Shown here one piece after another: positions 12,044 through 23,300 of a stretch of 64,000 nucleotides of DNA. The translations under genes were made by a program, and so were the position numbers. Positions within the stretch are counted from its first letter, which is position 1; every line of letters begins with the position of its first letter. Source of the stretch: Bradysia coprophila (Eukaryota; Arthropoda; Insecta; Diptera; Sciaridae). Below the pieces are notes generated by a model. The model was given only the letters and a program-made list of their open reading frames with translations, made no database searches and was not told the DNA's origin. The DNA is taken from NCBI RefSeq assembly GCF_014529535.1, contig NW_023503555.1:6262001-6326000 (forward strand). Reading direction: 5' to 3'.

Positions 12044-12266
12044 AGACTGAATTCAAAAGAAGTTTTATTTTAGGATTCCTCAGTGCTAAGCTAAATCCTT
12101 CCCCATGGAATAATGTTGTTTATCGATCAAAAATTAAAAAACGCCGGTAGGCAACAATTTTATTTCATCATTTTCTGAAGAATCTTGAAAATGTATGAAA
12201 AATGTCGCTTTTCAGGTTTAATTTTTTGGGTAGCCTAAAATAAAACTTCTTTTGAATTCAGTCACA
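12044..12266. repeat. MITE-like inverted repeat (~220 bp)
   Basis: GACTGAATTCAAAAGAAGTT at the left is the complement of AACTTCTTTTGAATTCAGTC at the right. The arms are about 35 bp. Confidence 0.65.
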
Positions 12267-12322
12267 CAGTGTGTTCTAAAAAACCTTCACTCAATTCTGC
12301 CAAATTTGCATAGATTGTACTA

Positions 12323-12491
12323 AGCGACCATTCACAATGTGCGCACGCTAAAAATGACGAATTTACACTCCCTCCCCCCATGCGCGCAAAAATGTATGAA
12401 ACTTCTCTTTGATAATGTATGGAGCGCGCGGTTTAGTCTAACCCCCCCCCCCCCCCCCCTTCGAAGCGTGCGTACTTTGTGAATGACCGCT
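12323..12491. mobile_element. MITE with AGCGACCATTCACAA termini and poly-C run
   Basis: Inverted ends AGCGACCATTCACAATGTGCGCACGCT and AGCGTGCGTACTTTGTGAATGACCGCT (first and last 20 bp quoted by key residues AGCGACCATTCACAA / TTGTGAATGACCGCT). The interior has an 18-C homopolymer. It abuts the stop codon of the minus-strand gene by 8 bp. Similar termini are widespread in insect MITEs, from memory. Confidence 0.6.
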
Positions 12492-12499
12492 GAAATAAT

Positions 12500-15400
12500 T
12501 TAACCTCTCCCTAAAATAGTCTTGAATACAAATAAATTAGATGAAATGAAGGAAATTACGTTTCTATGCCTTTCACGAATTCTACCCGTACGAAGTGAAC
12601 GCTGCTCATGTGGCATTTGCGGTACAGTATCAACGGCTCTGTGCAACCGACGATCCTGAATATTGCTGGTGGAAGCGGTATTCTGGAGACAATTATTGTT
12701 AGACGATCCTTGCTGACTACGAGAATCACCAATTCTGGCAAATTGACCACGCTGCAAACTGCATTCGTTACCAGCAGATCCTTGCTGACTACGAGAATCA
12801 TCAATGGTTGCAATTAAACCACGCTGCATGGTAGTTTCATTGCCAGCAGATCCTGGCTGACTACGAGAATAATCAATTCTGGCAAATTGACCACGCTGCA
12901 AACTGCTTTCGTTACCAGCAGATCCTTGCTGACTACGAGAATCATCAATGGTTGCAGTGAAACCACGCTGCATGGTAGTTTCATTGCCAGCAGATCCTTG
13001 CTGACTACGAGAATCACCAATTCTGGCAAATTGACCACGCTGCAAACTGCTTTCGTTACCAGCAGATCCTTGCTGACTACGAGAATCATCAATGGTTGCA
13101 ATTAAACCACGCTGCATGGTAGTTTCATTGCCAGCAGATCCTGGCTGACTACGAGAATAATCAATTCTGGCAAATTGACCACGCTGCAAACTGCTTTCGT
13201 TACCAGCAGATCCTTGCTGACTACGAGAATCATCAATGGTTGCAGTGAAACCACGCTGCATGGTAGTTTCATTGCCAGCAGATCCTGGCTGACTACGAGA
13301 ATAATCAATTCTGGCAAATTGACCACGCTGCAAACTGCTTTCGTTACCAGCAGATCCTTGCTGACTACGATTATCATCAATGGTTGCAGTGAAACCACGC
13401 TGCATGGTAGTTTCATTGCCAGCAGATCCTGGCTGACTACGAGAATAATCAATTCTGGCAAATTGACCACGCTGCAAACTGCTTTCGTTACCAGCAGATC
13501 CTTGCTGACTACGAGAATCATCAATGGTTGCAGTGAAACCACGCTGCATGGTAGTTTCATTGCCAGCAGATCGTGGCTGACTACGAGAATAATCAATTCT
13601 GGCAAATTGACCACGCTGCAAGGGACTTTCGTTACCAGCAGATCTTTGTTGGTTACGAGAATTTTCATTTCTAGTAGCAGAGGAGCGTCTGCCAGAGTTT
13701 CGCCCGTCCAGTGTGACAGCCGTTATGGTCGATCCACGTAACGGTATGGATGTCGTGTCAATAATTGAATTGATAATCCGTTCATACGCGCCACTTGTGA
13801 CAGTTTCCCGTGGATCTTCTATATGAGTTGAGAAGCTCTGAAATAATAAGAATTTGTAATATTTAATCCTTCGAAGACAATTGTGCTCAGCAATCATCAG
13901 AGTTAATAAAACTGATCAGAAAAACACGCAATGGTCTAAATCACTCATTCTAGTTCCTCAAATCCATTTTTGTAAAAATTATTTTACGATTCCTAAGCCT
14001 TTTTAGTCAACAACATACTGTCAACCTGCAACATTACTTGAAACTGTACGACACTACAAATTCCTACCACCTTTTTATTCTGATCTAAAATTCTATTTAC
14101 AAAAACGCAAAGAAAATATAACGGCTCCAAAGAATGTCACGTATTGCTACGAAAACACACGTGATACAATTTTATTTTATTTATTGGTTGAATTGTTCCC
14201 CTCTTACTGCTTAGTACCAAATGTCAATTCTGTTTTACGGATTTGGAAAGGGGTCTAATGTGAAACGTCGTATATTTGGGACATAGAATCTTTGAACTTA
14301 CGCTTCTCGGAAAGATGGAAAGGTTTTCGTGTTGCAAGTCATTTTCATCGTTAACCGAATAAGTAGGTGAAATTGGGAAGCTGTTGGCTTCTGATTCTTC
14401 CAAATGTTCATCTGTATCCATGACTCGATCTGACAAATTTATGTTCACGTCGTTCACTTCTTCCAATTCGGGCGAGATTCTGAGCGTCGACGATTCTGCG
14501 ATGGCGAGATCACTCACATTCTGTAGTGCATAAAAATGTAACAATTTTTACAAACCTCGATATGTCAATTGAATTTTTAGTTTAGCATGTCGTTAGCACT
14601 CACAGTGCACAACATTCAAGTTTCATGAATTGAATATTGACTTTCCTAAAGTTTTTCAAATGATTAAATTTGTTGTGTAAATAATCTTGAGTTACAATTC
14701 CAAAATGCAAAGTGACGAAGAATTAAATGAGCTTGATTGCTTGATTCAATGCTCGCTTTGAGCTAAATTAGGACAGAAAAGATATTCGAAGCAAAATCCA
14801 CACCGACAAGAATGAAAAGTAGATTCAATTACTAGGAAAACTAAATGCCAAATGACTGCAAATGTATCTCTTCGGATCGGACTATAACGATCCCATTTGT
14901 CAAAATAACAGTTTCGAACCTCATCCTTAATGTACTATTACACCGGGAAATGAGTCATTACATCATTCACATGAGCGTTAAAGCTCATTTCCAGGGTGCT
15001 CAGTGAGTATGAGTAAAACAACTTAAGTTATGATACGTAATCTACTATTATAGGTGTAGATCATGAAACTTGTAACTATAAACAGGATTCATTGTCTTGG
15101 GTTTATACTTACGCTTTTCGGAACTGTGGAACGATAAAGTGTGGAGTTGTGTATGTCGTGAGTTTCTGTTCCGTCCAAATATTCCTCTGAGTCCATGCCA
15201 CGGTCTGAGAAAAACATGTTCACATCGTTCACTTCTTCGAATTCAGATGATCCTCTGACGGTCGACGATTCTGGGATACCTAGGTCACACACTTGTACTG
15301 TCTATAATGCATAAAAGTTGTACAATTCACATATTGAGGTTTGTTAATTGAATTTTAATTTCTTAATGGCTTGCAACTGAATCATTTTCGCTTTTTTCCA

Positions 15401-17009
15401 CTGCTTTTTAAAGATCATTTTACAGGCTTAAATCTTGAGAAAGCGACGGAAAATGGGAAAGCGTTAAATTATTGAAAGCAATAGTACTTCCGAAACAAAA
15501 TCTTATGTGAAACACTTCTAGCGAATGATGATAGAGGATTTTGAATGATAAAAGAATCTATTTGGTATATTACCTTTCTGTAGCAGAAGCCACCTTCTCC
15601 TAGCTGTTGTTGTCCATCTATGTTATTAAGTCCACAAATGGCAACCAATCTCTCTTCCAGACGAGTGAGTGACACCCCCCGTTGATTTACGTCTTTCCGC
15701 ATATCAGCAAGCTTAGCTTTCGCACTGGATTTTATGTAATCAAAAACCTGAATAGGAATTGATTAGCCGAAGACGAAATAAAATCTAAACATAAGGGATT
15801 TTCTTACGTTTTTCCATTGCGTTCCTGTTCGACATGGACCCAATTTGTTGAGTTCAGAAGCAAAGTCTTCCCAGACTTGTTTTTTTGCAGCTGCGCCATT
15901 TGAAGTGGAGAAATGTCCAACCGATAACAAGAAGTTATTTTCGATGAGCTGGAGCAACCGTTCTTTTTGGATGTGGTTCACCGACTTTGAATTGGATGGA
16001 ATATTTTCTAATTTGAAGTTTCCTTTACATTACCTGGCTATTTCCACGAACACCTCCTGGACCACGAACGTCTCCTCTCCCACGAGCGACTGCTCGCCCA
16101 CGAACACCTCCACGGCGACAAACGTTTCCTCGTCCACGAATGTTTCCTCGTCCACGAACTTCTCCTCGTCCACGAACTTCTCCTCGTCCACGAACATCTT
16201 CCCGTCCACGAACACCTCCACGTGTACGAACACCTCCACGCGTGCGAACAGCTTTTCGACCACTACCTCCGTCTAGTAAATGAACAGGTTCGTTAGAATA
16301 TTCACCAGAACATCCTGGATCACTCTCTTCTAAATTAACATGTTCACGTAGTAAACGAAATTTTGGTTCTCCTTCGACGGATGGGATGGTCTCGAACTGT
16401 TCAGTTTCACACAAATCATCGTCAACAGAAGCTATCATTGAATCATCGAAGCTTTTCAAACCATCAGCTGAATGCACAGTCAAAATTTGAGGGGCCACGT
16501 TTTGATTGGTGTTATCTGCAAAAGCGTGAGCGAACACCGGATCGTTGTTAGTATGGCAGTCGTCGTTCGTGTCATAATTATCCCCATCGTCGTATTCGTC
16601 ACAGTCCATGTCATCCACGAAATCGTTCTCGTAAGCATCAGTACCACATCCAAACATTTTGAAAATTAAACAATCGGTATCCGACAAATTGTCTTCAACA
16701 TTTCCTCCATATCGGCGAGCCATCTTGGCATATTTTCGTACGCGGCATTTCATGTAATTGAAACACTAAAACTTGGCTTATACGACCAGAATATATGTAA
16801 ATCTATGAACTTTGGTTTACCTGTTTCCATTCATAAGATGTTTTCCTACACCTTCCCACTGTATTCAGTCGATTGGAAATTTCAATCCAAGTTTCCGTGT
16901 CGATTTGTTTGTTTCCAATGTTTTCATAATATCCGCACTTCTTTATAAAATGATTTTTTATCAGACTCACTAATCTTTCTTTTTGGAAGAGCGAAATTCG
17001 CTGGCGCAT
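12500..17009 (-). CDS. Seven-exon gene, ~1005-aa protein with two zeste/Myb-type DNA-binding domains
   Basis: Probable DNA-binding accessory protein of the Harbinger element. Exons: 17009-16821, 16765-16034, 15984-15808, 15747-15574, 15301-15113, 14520-14302, 13837-12500. All junctions are phase 0 with GT-AG introns. Domain 1 (residues 1-100; FQKERLVSLIKNHF, W-I-E-I, WKQCFNYMKCRVRKYAKMARR, LSDTDCLI) and domain 2 (about 308-410; KERLLQLIENNF, VWEDFASELN, QWKNVFDYIKSSAKAKLADMR, LTRLEERLVAICG) both match the zeste/Myb_DNA-bind_5 pattern and are each split at the same WK(Q/N) codon. Between them are an acidic stretch and an Arg-Gly repeat. Exons 5 and 6 are paralogous (ESST, EEVNDVN, MD). Exon 7 carries a 48-aa repeat. 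The weakest point is the 49-bp intron between exons 2 and 3; without it there would be two genes, but the second has no ATG. Confidence 0.7.
12690..13680 (-). repeat. 144-bp coding tandem repeat (about 6.7 copies)
   Basis: Lies inside exon 7 of the double-Myb gene. The 48-aa unit is itself two 24-aa halves, SRSQQGSAGNESSLQRGQF and SRSQPGSAGNETTMQRGFT with short tails ARIDY/ATIDD. Copies are almost identical in nucleotide sequence, so expansion or homogenisation is recent. Frames on both strands stay open but only the -1 frame joins the upstream exons. Confidence 0.85.
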
Positions 17010-17439
17010 CTTGATTATTTTTGGCGAACAACTAAACTAAAAAGTCTCACTCGCGTCGTTTTGTATTCGCATGGCTAACTTGATTTAAAAGAATTTGTCG
17101 CGCTGATTTAACGTCTTTACTACCGAACACGGTCAAAAGTAAATTGTACTAGATGGAAAGTCAACATTGTAAAAGCGTTGCTGTTCACGTTACATTTGTG
17201 CAACATTCAAAATATATACCGATGGAACGCATCTCGAATTTTGACCGGACAAATGAAAAATCGATGACTATCGAAATCAATATTTTTAAATTCGCTAATA
17301 AATTAAGAGACATGAGTAGGTCGAACATAAATATGGCACAAGAAACGGTATTATAGGGTTTACGCAATAAACTTATAATAAAAAATGTCAAATCCCGCAT
17401 GAGGAATCGTACTTTAAGAATTTAAAAGAATTTCATAAC

Positions 17440-17960
17440 TAATAATCTTATTTATGAATGAAGATCGTAATTGGAGGTTTTCACAAAAACGTGACTTCTT
17501 TTTAGTTTAAGTAGTTCAAGTATTTAAATACTTTCTACAACAAGCACTTTCTTTCGCGTAGTTTCCCGGTTATCATATAAAAATCTACAAAAATACAGGT
17601 AAAATGGTTCTCCTTACCAAACGGAGGTGTCATATCATTTAAGACTATAAATATTTCATTACAAAATACTATCAATGATTACTAACACAGCTCTGCTTCA
17701 ACATTCTTAGCCCATAACACGGGTAGCAAGTAAAAAACGAAATATTCAAATGTTGAAGCAGTGCTATGTTACTAATCAAGTCTATTGCGTCACTACAACA
17801 ATTGAGTGTTCTCATAATCATTAAGATGAGACGCATAAATTGCTATTACATTGCCTAATCACGGAAAGCACCGTGCCTTTGGGTCAAGCTATAACGTCAA
17901 CACCTTTTTAAAGTAAAAATGTTGAACCTCGGACGAAATTGTAATAATAACGTTGATATG
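17440..17960 (+). repeat. Interspersed repeat next to right Harbinger terminus
   Basis: Collinear with 7660-8255 in direct orientation (AACGTGACTTCTTTTTAG, AAAATACAGGTAAAATGG, CAAGTCTATTGCGTCAC), with a MITE inserted at 17686-17768. Continues to a half-copy of the GCTATAACGTC hairpin family near 17895. Confidence 0.6.
17686..17768. mobile_element. 83-bp MITE with 7-bp TTACTAA duplication
   Basis: Termini CACAGCTCTGCTTCAACATT and AATGTTGAAGCAGTGCTATG are inverted (19 of 21 positions). TTACTAA occurs directly on both sides (17679-17685 and 17769-17775). The related repeat at about 8200 reads GATCACTAATCAAG uninterrupted, which is the empty site. Confidence 0.85.
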
Positions 17961-17961
17961 T

Positions 17962-18075
17962 TGCTGGAATAATTTCGATCTTGTACTAGTTCATATTATT
18001 TACAATTTGTATATTTTGAAAGTGTCAAAATATCAATCGCTAAAAGATTGATAAAAAGTGGCCGAAATTGCGCCC
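17962..18075 (-). repeat. Right terminal inverted repeat of Harbinger element
   Basis: Inverted counterpart of 5388-5500, followed directly by CAG at 18076-18078. Confidence 0.75.
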
Positions 18076-18180
18076 CAGGAGGGTCCCCTGATTCAATTAC
18101 TATATACCCTTCAAAAATCGCCGATGGCTTGTTTTTAAGTTGTTCGAAGTTTTGGCAAATTGACTCTTAAAGCCGTAAAT

Positions 18181-18620
18181 GCGCGTATTTAGAAAGAACG
18201 AGTACAAAGTTGAACAATGAATATAAAATTGAATTCGCTCTCATAATATCGTGAATGGGTATGATAACGTTCACGGCAGAGTAAAATAAACGATTGCTTT
18301 ATGGATCGGCAAATTATGATTCACTTCAGGTTATACTCTTCAATGAGTATATAGAAGAGAAACGGGCAAGGCAGGTTTAGTCCCAAACACATCGAGGCTT
18401 AGTCCCAAACACACCGGGGTTACTTTACTCTGTTGTGTAACGTTGCGTTAGTTAGGCCGGTTGGACCCTTTGAACTCTCCATTGACATTGACGAACTGTG
18501 ATTCAATATACGTCAATGTGTCCATCTTGCGTGTCTTTTCCATTTACGTTCGTCTCCAGAAACATCTGATTCACTGCTTATCAATTTCCGATAACAACCT
18601 AGTTAATTCACGCCGTAAGT
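18181..18620 (+). repeat. Interspersed repeat, inverted partner at 39400-39665
   Basis: Shares blocks with 39400-39665 in opposite orientation: TTTAGAAAGAACGAG, TTGAATTCGCTCT-like, CATTGACGAACTGTG-like, CGTCTCCAGAAACATCTGA. This copy has about 110 bp of extra sequence (18290-18430) starting with GGCAGAGTAAAATAAAC. Confidence 0.65.
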
Positions 18621-19121
18621 GTGCCTAAAATTTGAATTTCTAGTGAACGATTCGATGAAAAAGGGAACCGAAAAGTACATTTCAACGCTTCCTTGTATGA
18701 AAATGACGCTGAGTTAGAAAGTATTACGCACTTTCCATTTTGAATTTCGACCGCACTTACGGTGTCAATAGAAGAATAATACAACGGCTACTTCAATCAA
18801 TTTCAAAATTTTCTGGCCGGTAAGTTATATACATTAAGACAAATTTGAATGATTTTCGACTCATTCTCATGTTTCTTGAGCTTCAATGAAATTGATTTCT
18901 GATCGTTTACTGACAGAATTGAGTCGCACTAATTCTGAACGCCGGAAAACAATTAATCGAACAATATCCTCGTCTTTTTGGTCATCAGGTGATGGTTCCT
19001 CAATTTTTGAATTATGGCTGGACCTAGTGATTTGTAAAATATGTGAAAAATACACAAAATTGTTTGGCCATTGAAAACATCGAAATTATTGCTACGACAC
19101 TTTCAAATTCTGTGGTTTTAA
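18621..19121. other. Intergenic, nothing supported
   Basis: Short open frames overlap on both strands near 18870-19070 but have no domain or splice signal that I trust. Confidence 0.45.
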
Positions 19122-19125
19122 TTAA

Positions 19126-19493
19126 GGTAATTTATCGTAGCTCGTGCTATTTCACAACATTTTGAGTTTGAGCATTGATAACGTGGAAAGTGTTGTTGGA
19201 ATTGGCTTAGACTGAGTGTCAACTTGAAGTATGTTTAATTAATTAACGATTAAATCAATAATTTCATGAAAAAGATTTAATAATTAAGAGCAACTTATAT
19301 TTTATTGATGATGCAGCTTCGTGCTGATCGCGGTTCGTGCTTTTGTATGAATCTTACTTCGTGCTACCATACAAAAGTCATAGCACGAAACTAGATACAT
19401 CTAATTAAACTTCGTGCTATCAAATTTTTTGCATGTAAATTCCCATAAGCGAACCAAGATCATTTTTTGATAGCACGGACCCAGATAAGTTAC
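19126..19493. mobile_element. Non-autonomous element between two TTAA sites
   Basis: GGTAATTTATCG...CTCGTGCTAT at the left mirrors ATAGCACGGACCCAGATAAGTTACC at the right (key words GGTAA/TTACC, CGTGCTAT/ATAGCACG). TTAA stands at 19122-19125 and 19494-19497. That would fit a piggyBac-type TTAA target, though the GGTAA ends are not the usual CCC. It abuts the Mutator element terminus, whose first bases are that second TTAA. Confidence 0.45.
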
Positions 19494-20356
19494 CTTAAGG
19501 CGAAGTTGGGTCGTTTGAATTTCATACAATAATATTGACTGGGTCAGCTCGCACTGTCGATAATCTGTGACATCTTCACTTCGTTCAAAGTGTCAGTTTG
19601 TTTTGGTTTTTGTTTATCGTGCCAAAATTACTAATTATTTGTTTTCATCAAAGAAATTGATAATAATATGAAGGACTATTTAAGAATAATACGCGAATTT
19701 CAATGTGGAGTAACCGGGTGCAATAATATGAGTGAGCTGAAATTCTGAAAATATTCAAGTGCAAGCTGGTAAGTATAAACTTGTAAGCTGTAGATTATTT
19801 CAAAACAAAAATCCTTGAAGGATATAATCAACAAATAGTGATAATGATATGTTACTATTACACCGCCTGATATGATACAAGGTTTACCACAATGCCGACA
19901 ATGAAAAATTCTGAGTTCTATGTACCGATAATTTGCGTCAGAAAGATATCAGGAAGAGTTCAATTTTTCACATACCAGGCTAAGGAGAAGAAAAGGTAAT
20001 CTCGCGCATTCAAACCTCAAAGTAAGCATGTAGAATTTGGCCAATCGTATTGTTATTACATCAAGCTCTAAAATGACACTCGAATACACTTTCGCTAATC
20101 ATTAGCCATACATCAAAGAGCGGTCAAAATTTTACAACTGAGTAGACAGAGTTGTTCTTACTGTCAACTTCATTGTCAATTTTACGAAAACAAAATCAGT
20201 TTGTTCAGAGTGAACTTCATTTACATATCGAACAGTTTGATAGAAAAGTCCAAGACTATTTAGAACGCGGAGTGATTGACTAAGGTTACATTACGGAGCA
20301 TCGTTGAGGTCGATCATTGCATTGCGAATTCATTCGTTCTGTACAAATATAGAACC

Positions 20357-23300
20357 ATGTCTGACAACGTCGCCAAACCATCGGTTGCCGGTGATGAAAT
20401 TGAGGTAAATTGCACAAACATGAAAATGTAAATACGAAGTTCATGTTACGATCAAACCAAAAGTCGGCGCGCCTGATCTGTGGTTACCATTAGTATCGAA
20501 TGTCTTCCTGAATGCAATTTTCAGTTTACAAAACAGTTGAGGAAGGATGCAGAACGAGTCTATTTCTACAACATTTTATTTCTCGATGGCCTCCAGCTTA
20601 CTAATATTTTTTCTTCGAATGCTTATAGACTCATTCCACTAACCAACAATTCGACGATGATTGGGAGAAAATGTACATGGATATCGACGAGGTATTTGGG
20701 AACAGCTTGTGTAGAAAATCATTCTCCAAATTCTGTGGACTGACATCCATTTTCTTCAAATATTTCCAGACACGGTTCATTTCACCAATTTCACCGCAAA
20801 GCGACAATGAGTGGGATCTTAACATCGACGATAACGAACAGTGCCAGGTTCTCTTTTTCAACTATATTTGATCGATTGTTGCGAAGGAGGGTAATGAGAC
20901 GTTGCTTCTTCTGCAGGACATTGAAAGTTTCCAGCAGATCGAGGTTCATTCGATTCAAAATCAAACCGAAAATCATTTTGTCAAAATCGCGAGCACGTCC
21001 GATAATTTTCAAGGACAAAGTCGATTTAATGATCTCGAAGAGGGGGAGCTGAGCGACAACGATGGAGAAATGCAATTGCAAGGCGTCGACGATTGGGAGA
21101 AAATGTATTTAGATGATGACGGAAAGTTCATCGTAAGTGTTTGTCATTCCATGTTACAGGTTGAAGGAATGTGCTGAAATATTTGGCTTCTTTCAGGATG
21201 CCAATAGCAGTTCCAATAGCTCGTTCGGTGCTTTTGAAATTCGGAACGGAGATGACGTGTTAGAGATACAGCACATCACAGACTGTGGCAACTATGAAGA
21301 GGATTTAGTTGATGGACAAGAAGACGAAGTCTATGTGAGTCGATTCATCATGTAAATTTGAAAGCAATTACATGAAATCATTGTTTTAGGCCGCTGGTTT
21401 TGACAGTGAATTAGGTCTGCCGTCGGGAAGTGAAGTAAATCAAGACGTTTCTGAAGTAAGATAATTTCCGTATCTACGTGTTCGTGCTGTACCCTCGTTT
21501 CTGTGTTCCAATATATGAATTTTCGTGTAAATTGTTTGTTTCTATTGTCGATCTGCGATGATGTCTATGTAGCATGGCCTATTAATGGTAATTAAATTCC
21601 GTAAAATTCTTCAATTAAAAAAATCCTTCGAATGAATTTTGATAATTTTTAGGAATTTTACGGAATGACATTAGCAAAAATAGGTCCTGCCATGTAGTCG
21701 TGTTCCTGAACCAGGCCTGTTTGTACCAATACAAAGTCGGAACTTTTGTATATTCCTTTCGGACGCATTTCTTAAATTCGAGAAAAATTATTGCGGTTCA
21801 GAGTTCACTTGTTTGCTCATGTCCCAAACAGTCAACAAAAATCGTTTTTTATAGCCACAATCAGAACTGTCTGGCCGCCGAATCGTCGACATGGGATATA
21901 CATTCAAACAAATACAAGCTCCTGGCCAGCACTCAGCCGATTGCCACTTTGAAGATATGACTCTTCAACACGAAATCAAAAAGGGCATGTCCTCGATTTT
22001 CGTGTTCAAATGTGATGTTTGTGGCATTATTAGTCGTATCGAAACAGATCAAAAAAAACGAAATGCACTGGGAATCAATCGAGATGTTGTGCTCGGCATC
22101 TATTCTGTGGGACTTGGATTTTCGCATGTCGAAGAATTTTGCGCCAACTTGAACGTTCCTTCAATGAGCTACGATCTGTTCCATTCCATTGAGAAAGTGC
22201 AACAAGAAGATTGGTTCAAGTTGGCGAAACAATCATCAATGAAAGCCCTTCTAGAGGAAATCGAGCTCGCAAAAGCTGAAGGAAAAGTAGACTCCAGAGG
22301 AAACGCCCTCATTGAAATAATTACTGATGGTAGTTGGGGTAAGCGATCCTATGGCAGATTTTTTTCATCGCTGTCCGGATGCGCCGCTATCATTGGACTG
22401 CGATCCAACAAGGTGATATTTTTCGATACGAGAAATAAGTACTGTCACACCTGTAAAATTGCCGACGGTAGAGGATTAACAGTCAAAGAGCACAGATGCA
22501 ACAAAAATTATAGTGGACCGTCTAGCGGCATGGAAAGCGACATTATTATCCAAGGATTTAAGGAGTGTGACGTACTTGGAGCCCGATTCAACGTGATGAT
22601 CTCCGATGGCGATTCGAACACGTACAAATTGATTCGCGACCTTCGAATATACAAGGACCCGGATGTATTCGTCGCAAAACTAGAATGTGTGAATCATTTG
22701 TACCGGAACTTCTACAAGAAGTTTAACAATTTGGGTTCGATCACGAAATTTGATTCCGGTTGCCGACAGTCTATCATCACCGACGATATGTGTGCGAAAA
22801 TTTCTAAGGCAATTCGATCAGCTACGAAACACTGGAATGATGCTGATGAAACACTTGCAATCAAGTCCCGTAATCTCGAGAAAGACATACTGAATGTCTT
22901 GGACCATTATATCGGTTATCATGAGAAGTGCGACAACTACTTTTGCGAGAAGGCAACATTGCCAGAAGCAGCTGACACCATAAAGCGTTTAAAGGACGAC
23001 GGGCTGTACTACGAAATACAGAGTGTTCTGCAGTCATCCTTCGGCAACAACACCAAGAGCTTGCTGGCAGGGTATACCAACAACCCAGCCGAGCAACTTA
23101 ACAGCTACGTAGCAAAGTATCTAGGAGGAAAAAGAATAAATTTTTCTTTGGCCGGGTCATACACTGCACGAGTGGCAATGGGTGTTGTTCACTTCAACAG
23201 TCGTTGTCACGCAAGTTCCGAATACCGTAAATACAAATTCGGAGGAGTCTCAGACATACCAGCCGTTGCGGAACTTGAAAACAAACGAAAACGCAAATGT

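Larger units (their letters stand above)
5388..18075. mobile_element. Large PIF/Harbinger-type DNA transposon (hypothesis)
   Basis: Termini of 113 and 114 bp starting GGGCGCAATTTCGGCCAC face each other at 5388-5500 and 17962-18075, about 90% identical by eye. Immediately outside each end is the trinucleotide CAG (5385-5387 and 18076-18078). That fits the 3-bp CWG/TWA duplications known for Harbinger elements. Between them lie a Harbinger DDE transposase on the + strand and a Myb/SANT-like gene on the - strand, the two-gene content expected of the superfamily. I saw no other copy of this terminus in the window, which argues against two independent MITEs. At 12.7 kb it is long, explained in part by nested insertions (8622-10946, 12323-12491, 17686-17768). 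The link between both genes and the termini remains an inference. Confidence 0.6.

Noticed and set aside
12556..13741. Overlapping frames on both strands inside the 144-bp repeat
   Set aside because: Shadows of the repeat; only the minus frame continuing to 13837 joins spliced upstream exons.
16030..16263. Alternative frames (VDEEKFVDE-type, TNVSSSTN-type) over the Arg-Gly repeat
   Set aside because: Period-18 coding repeat of the Myb gene read out of frame.
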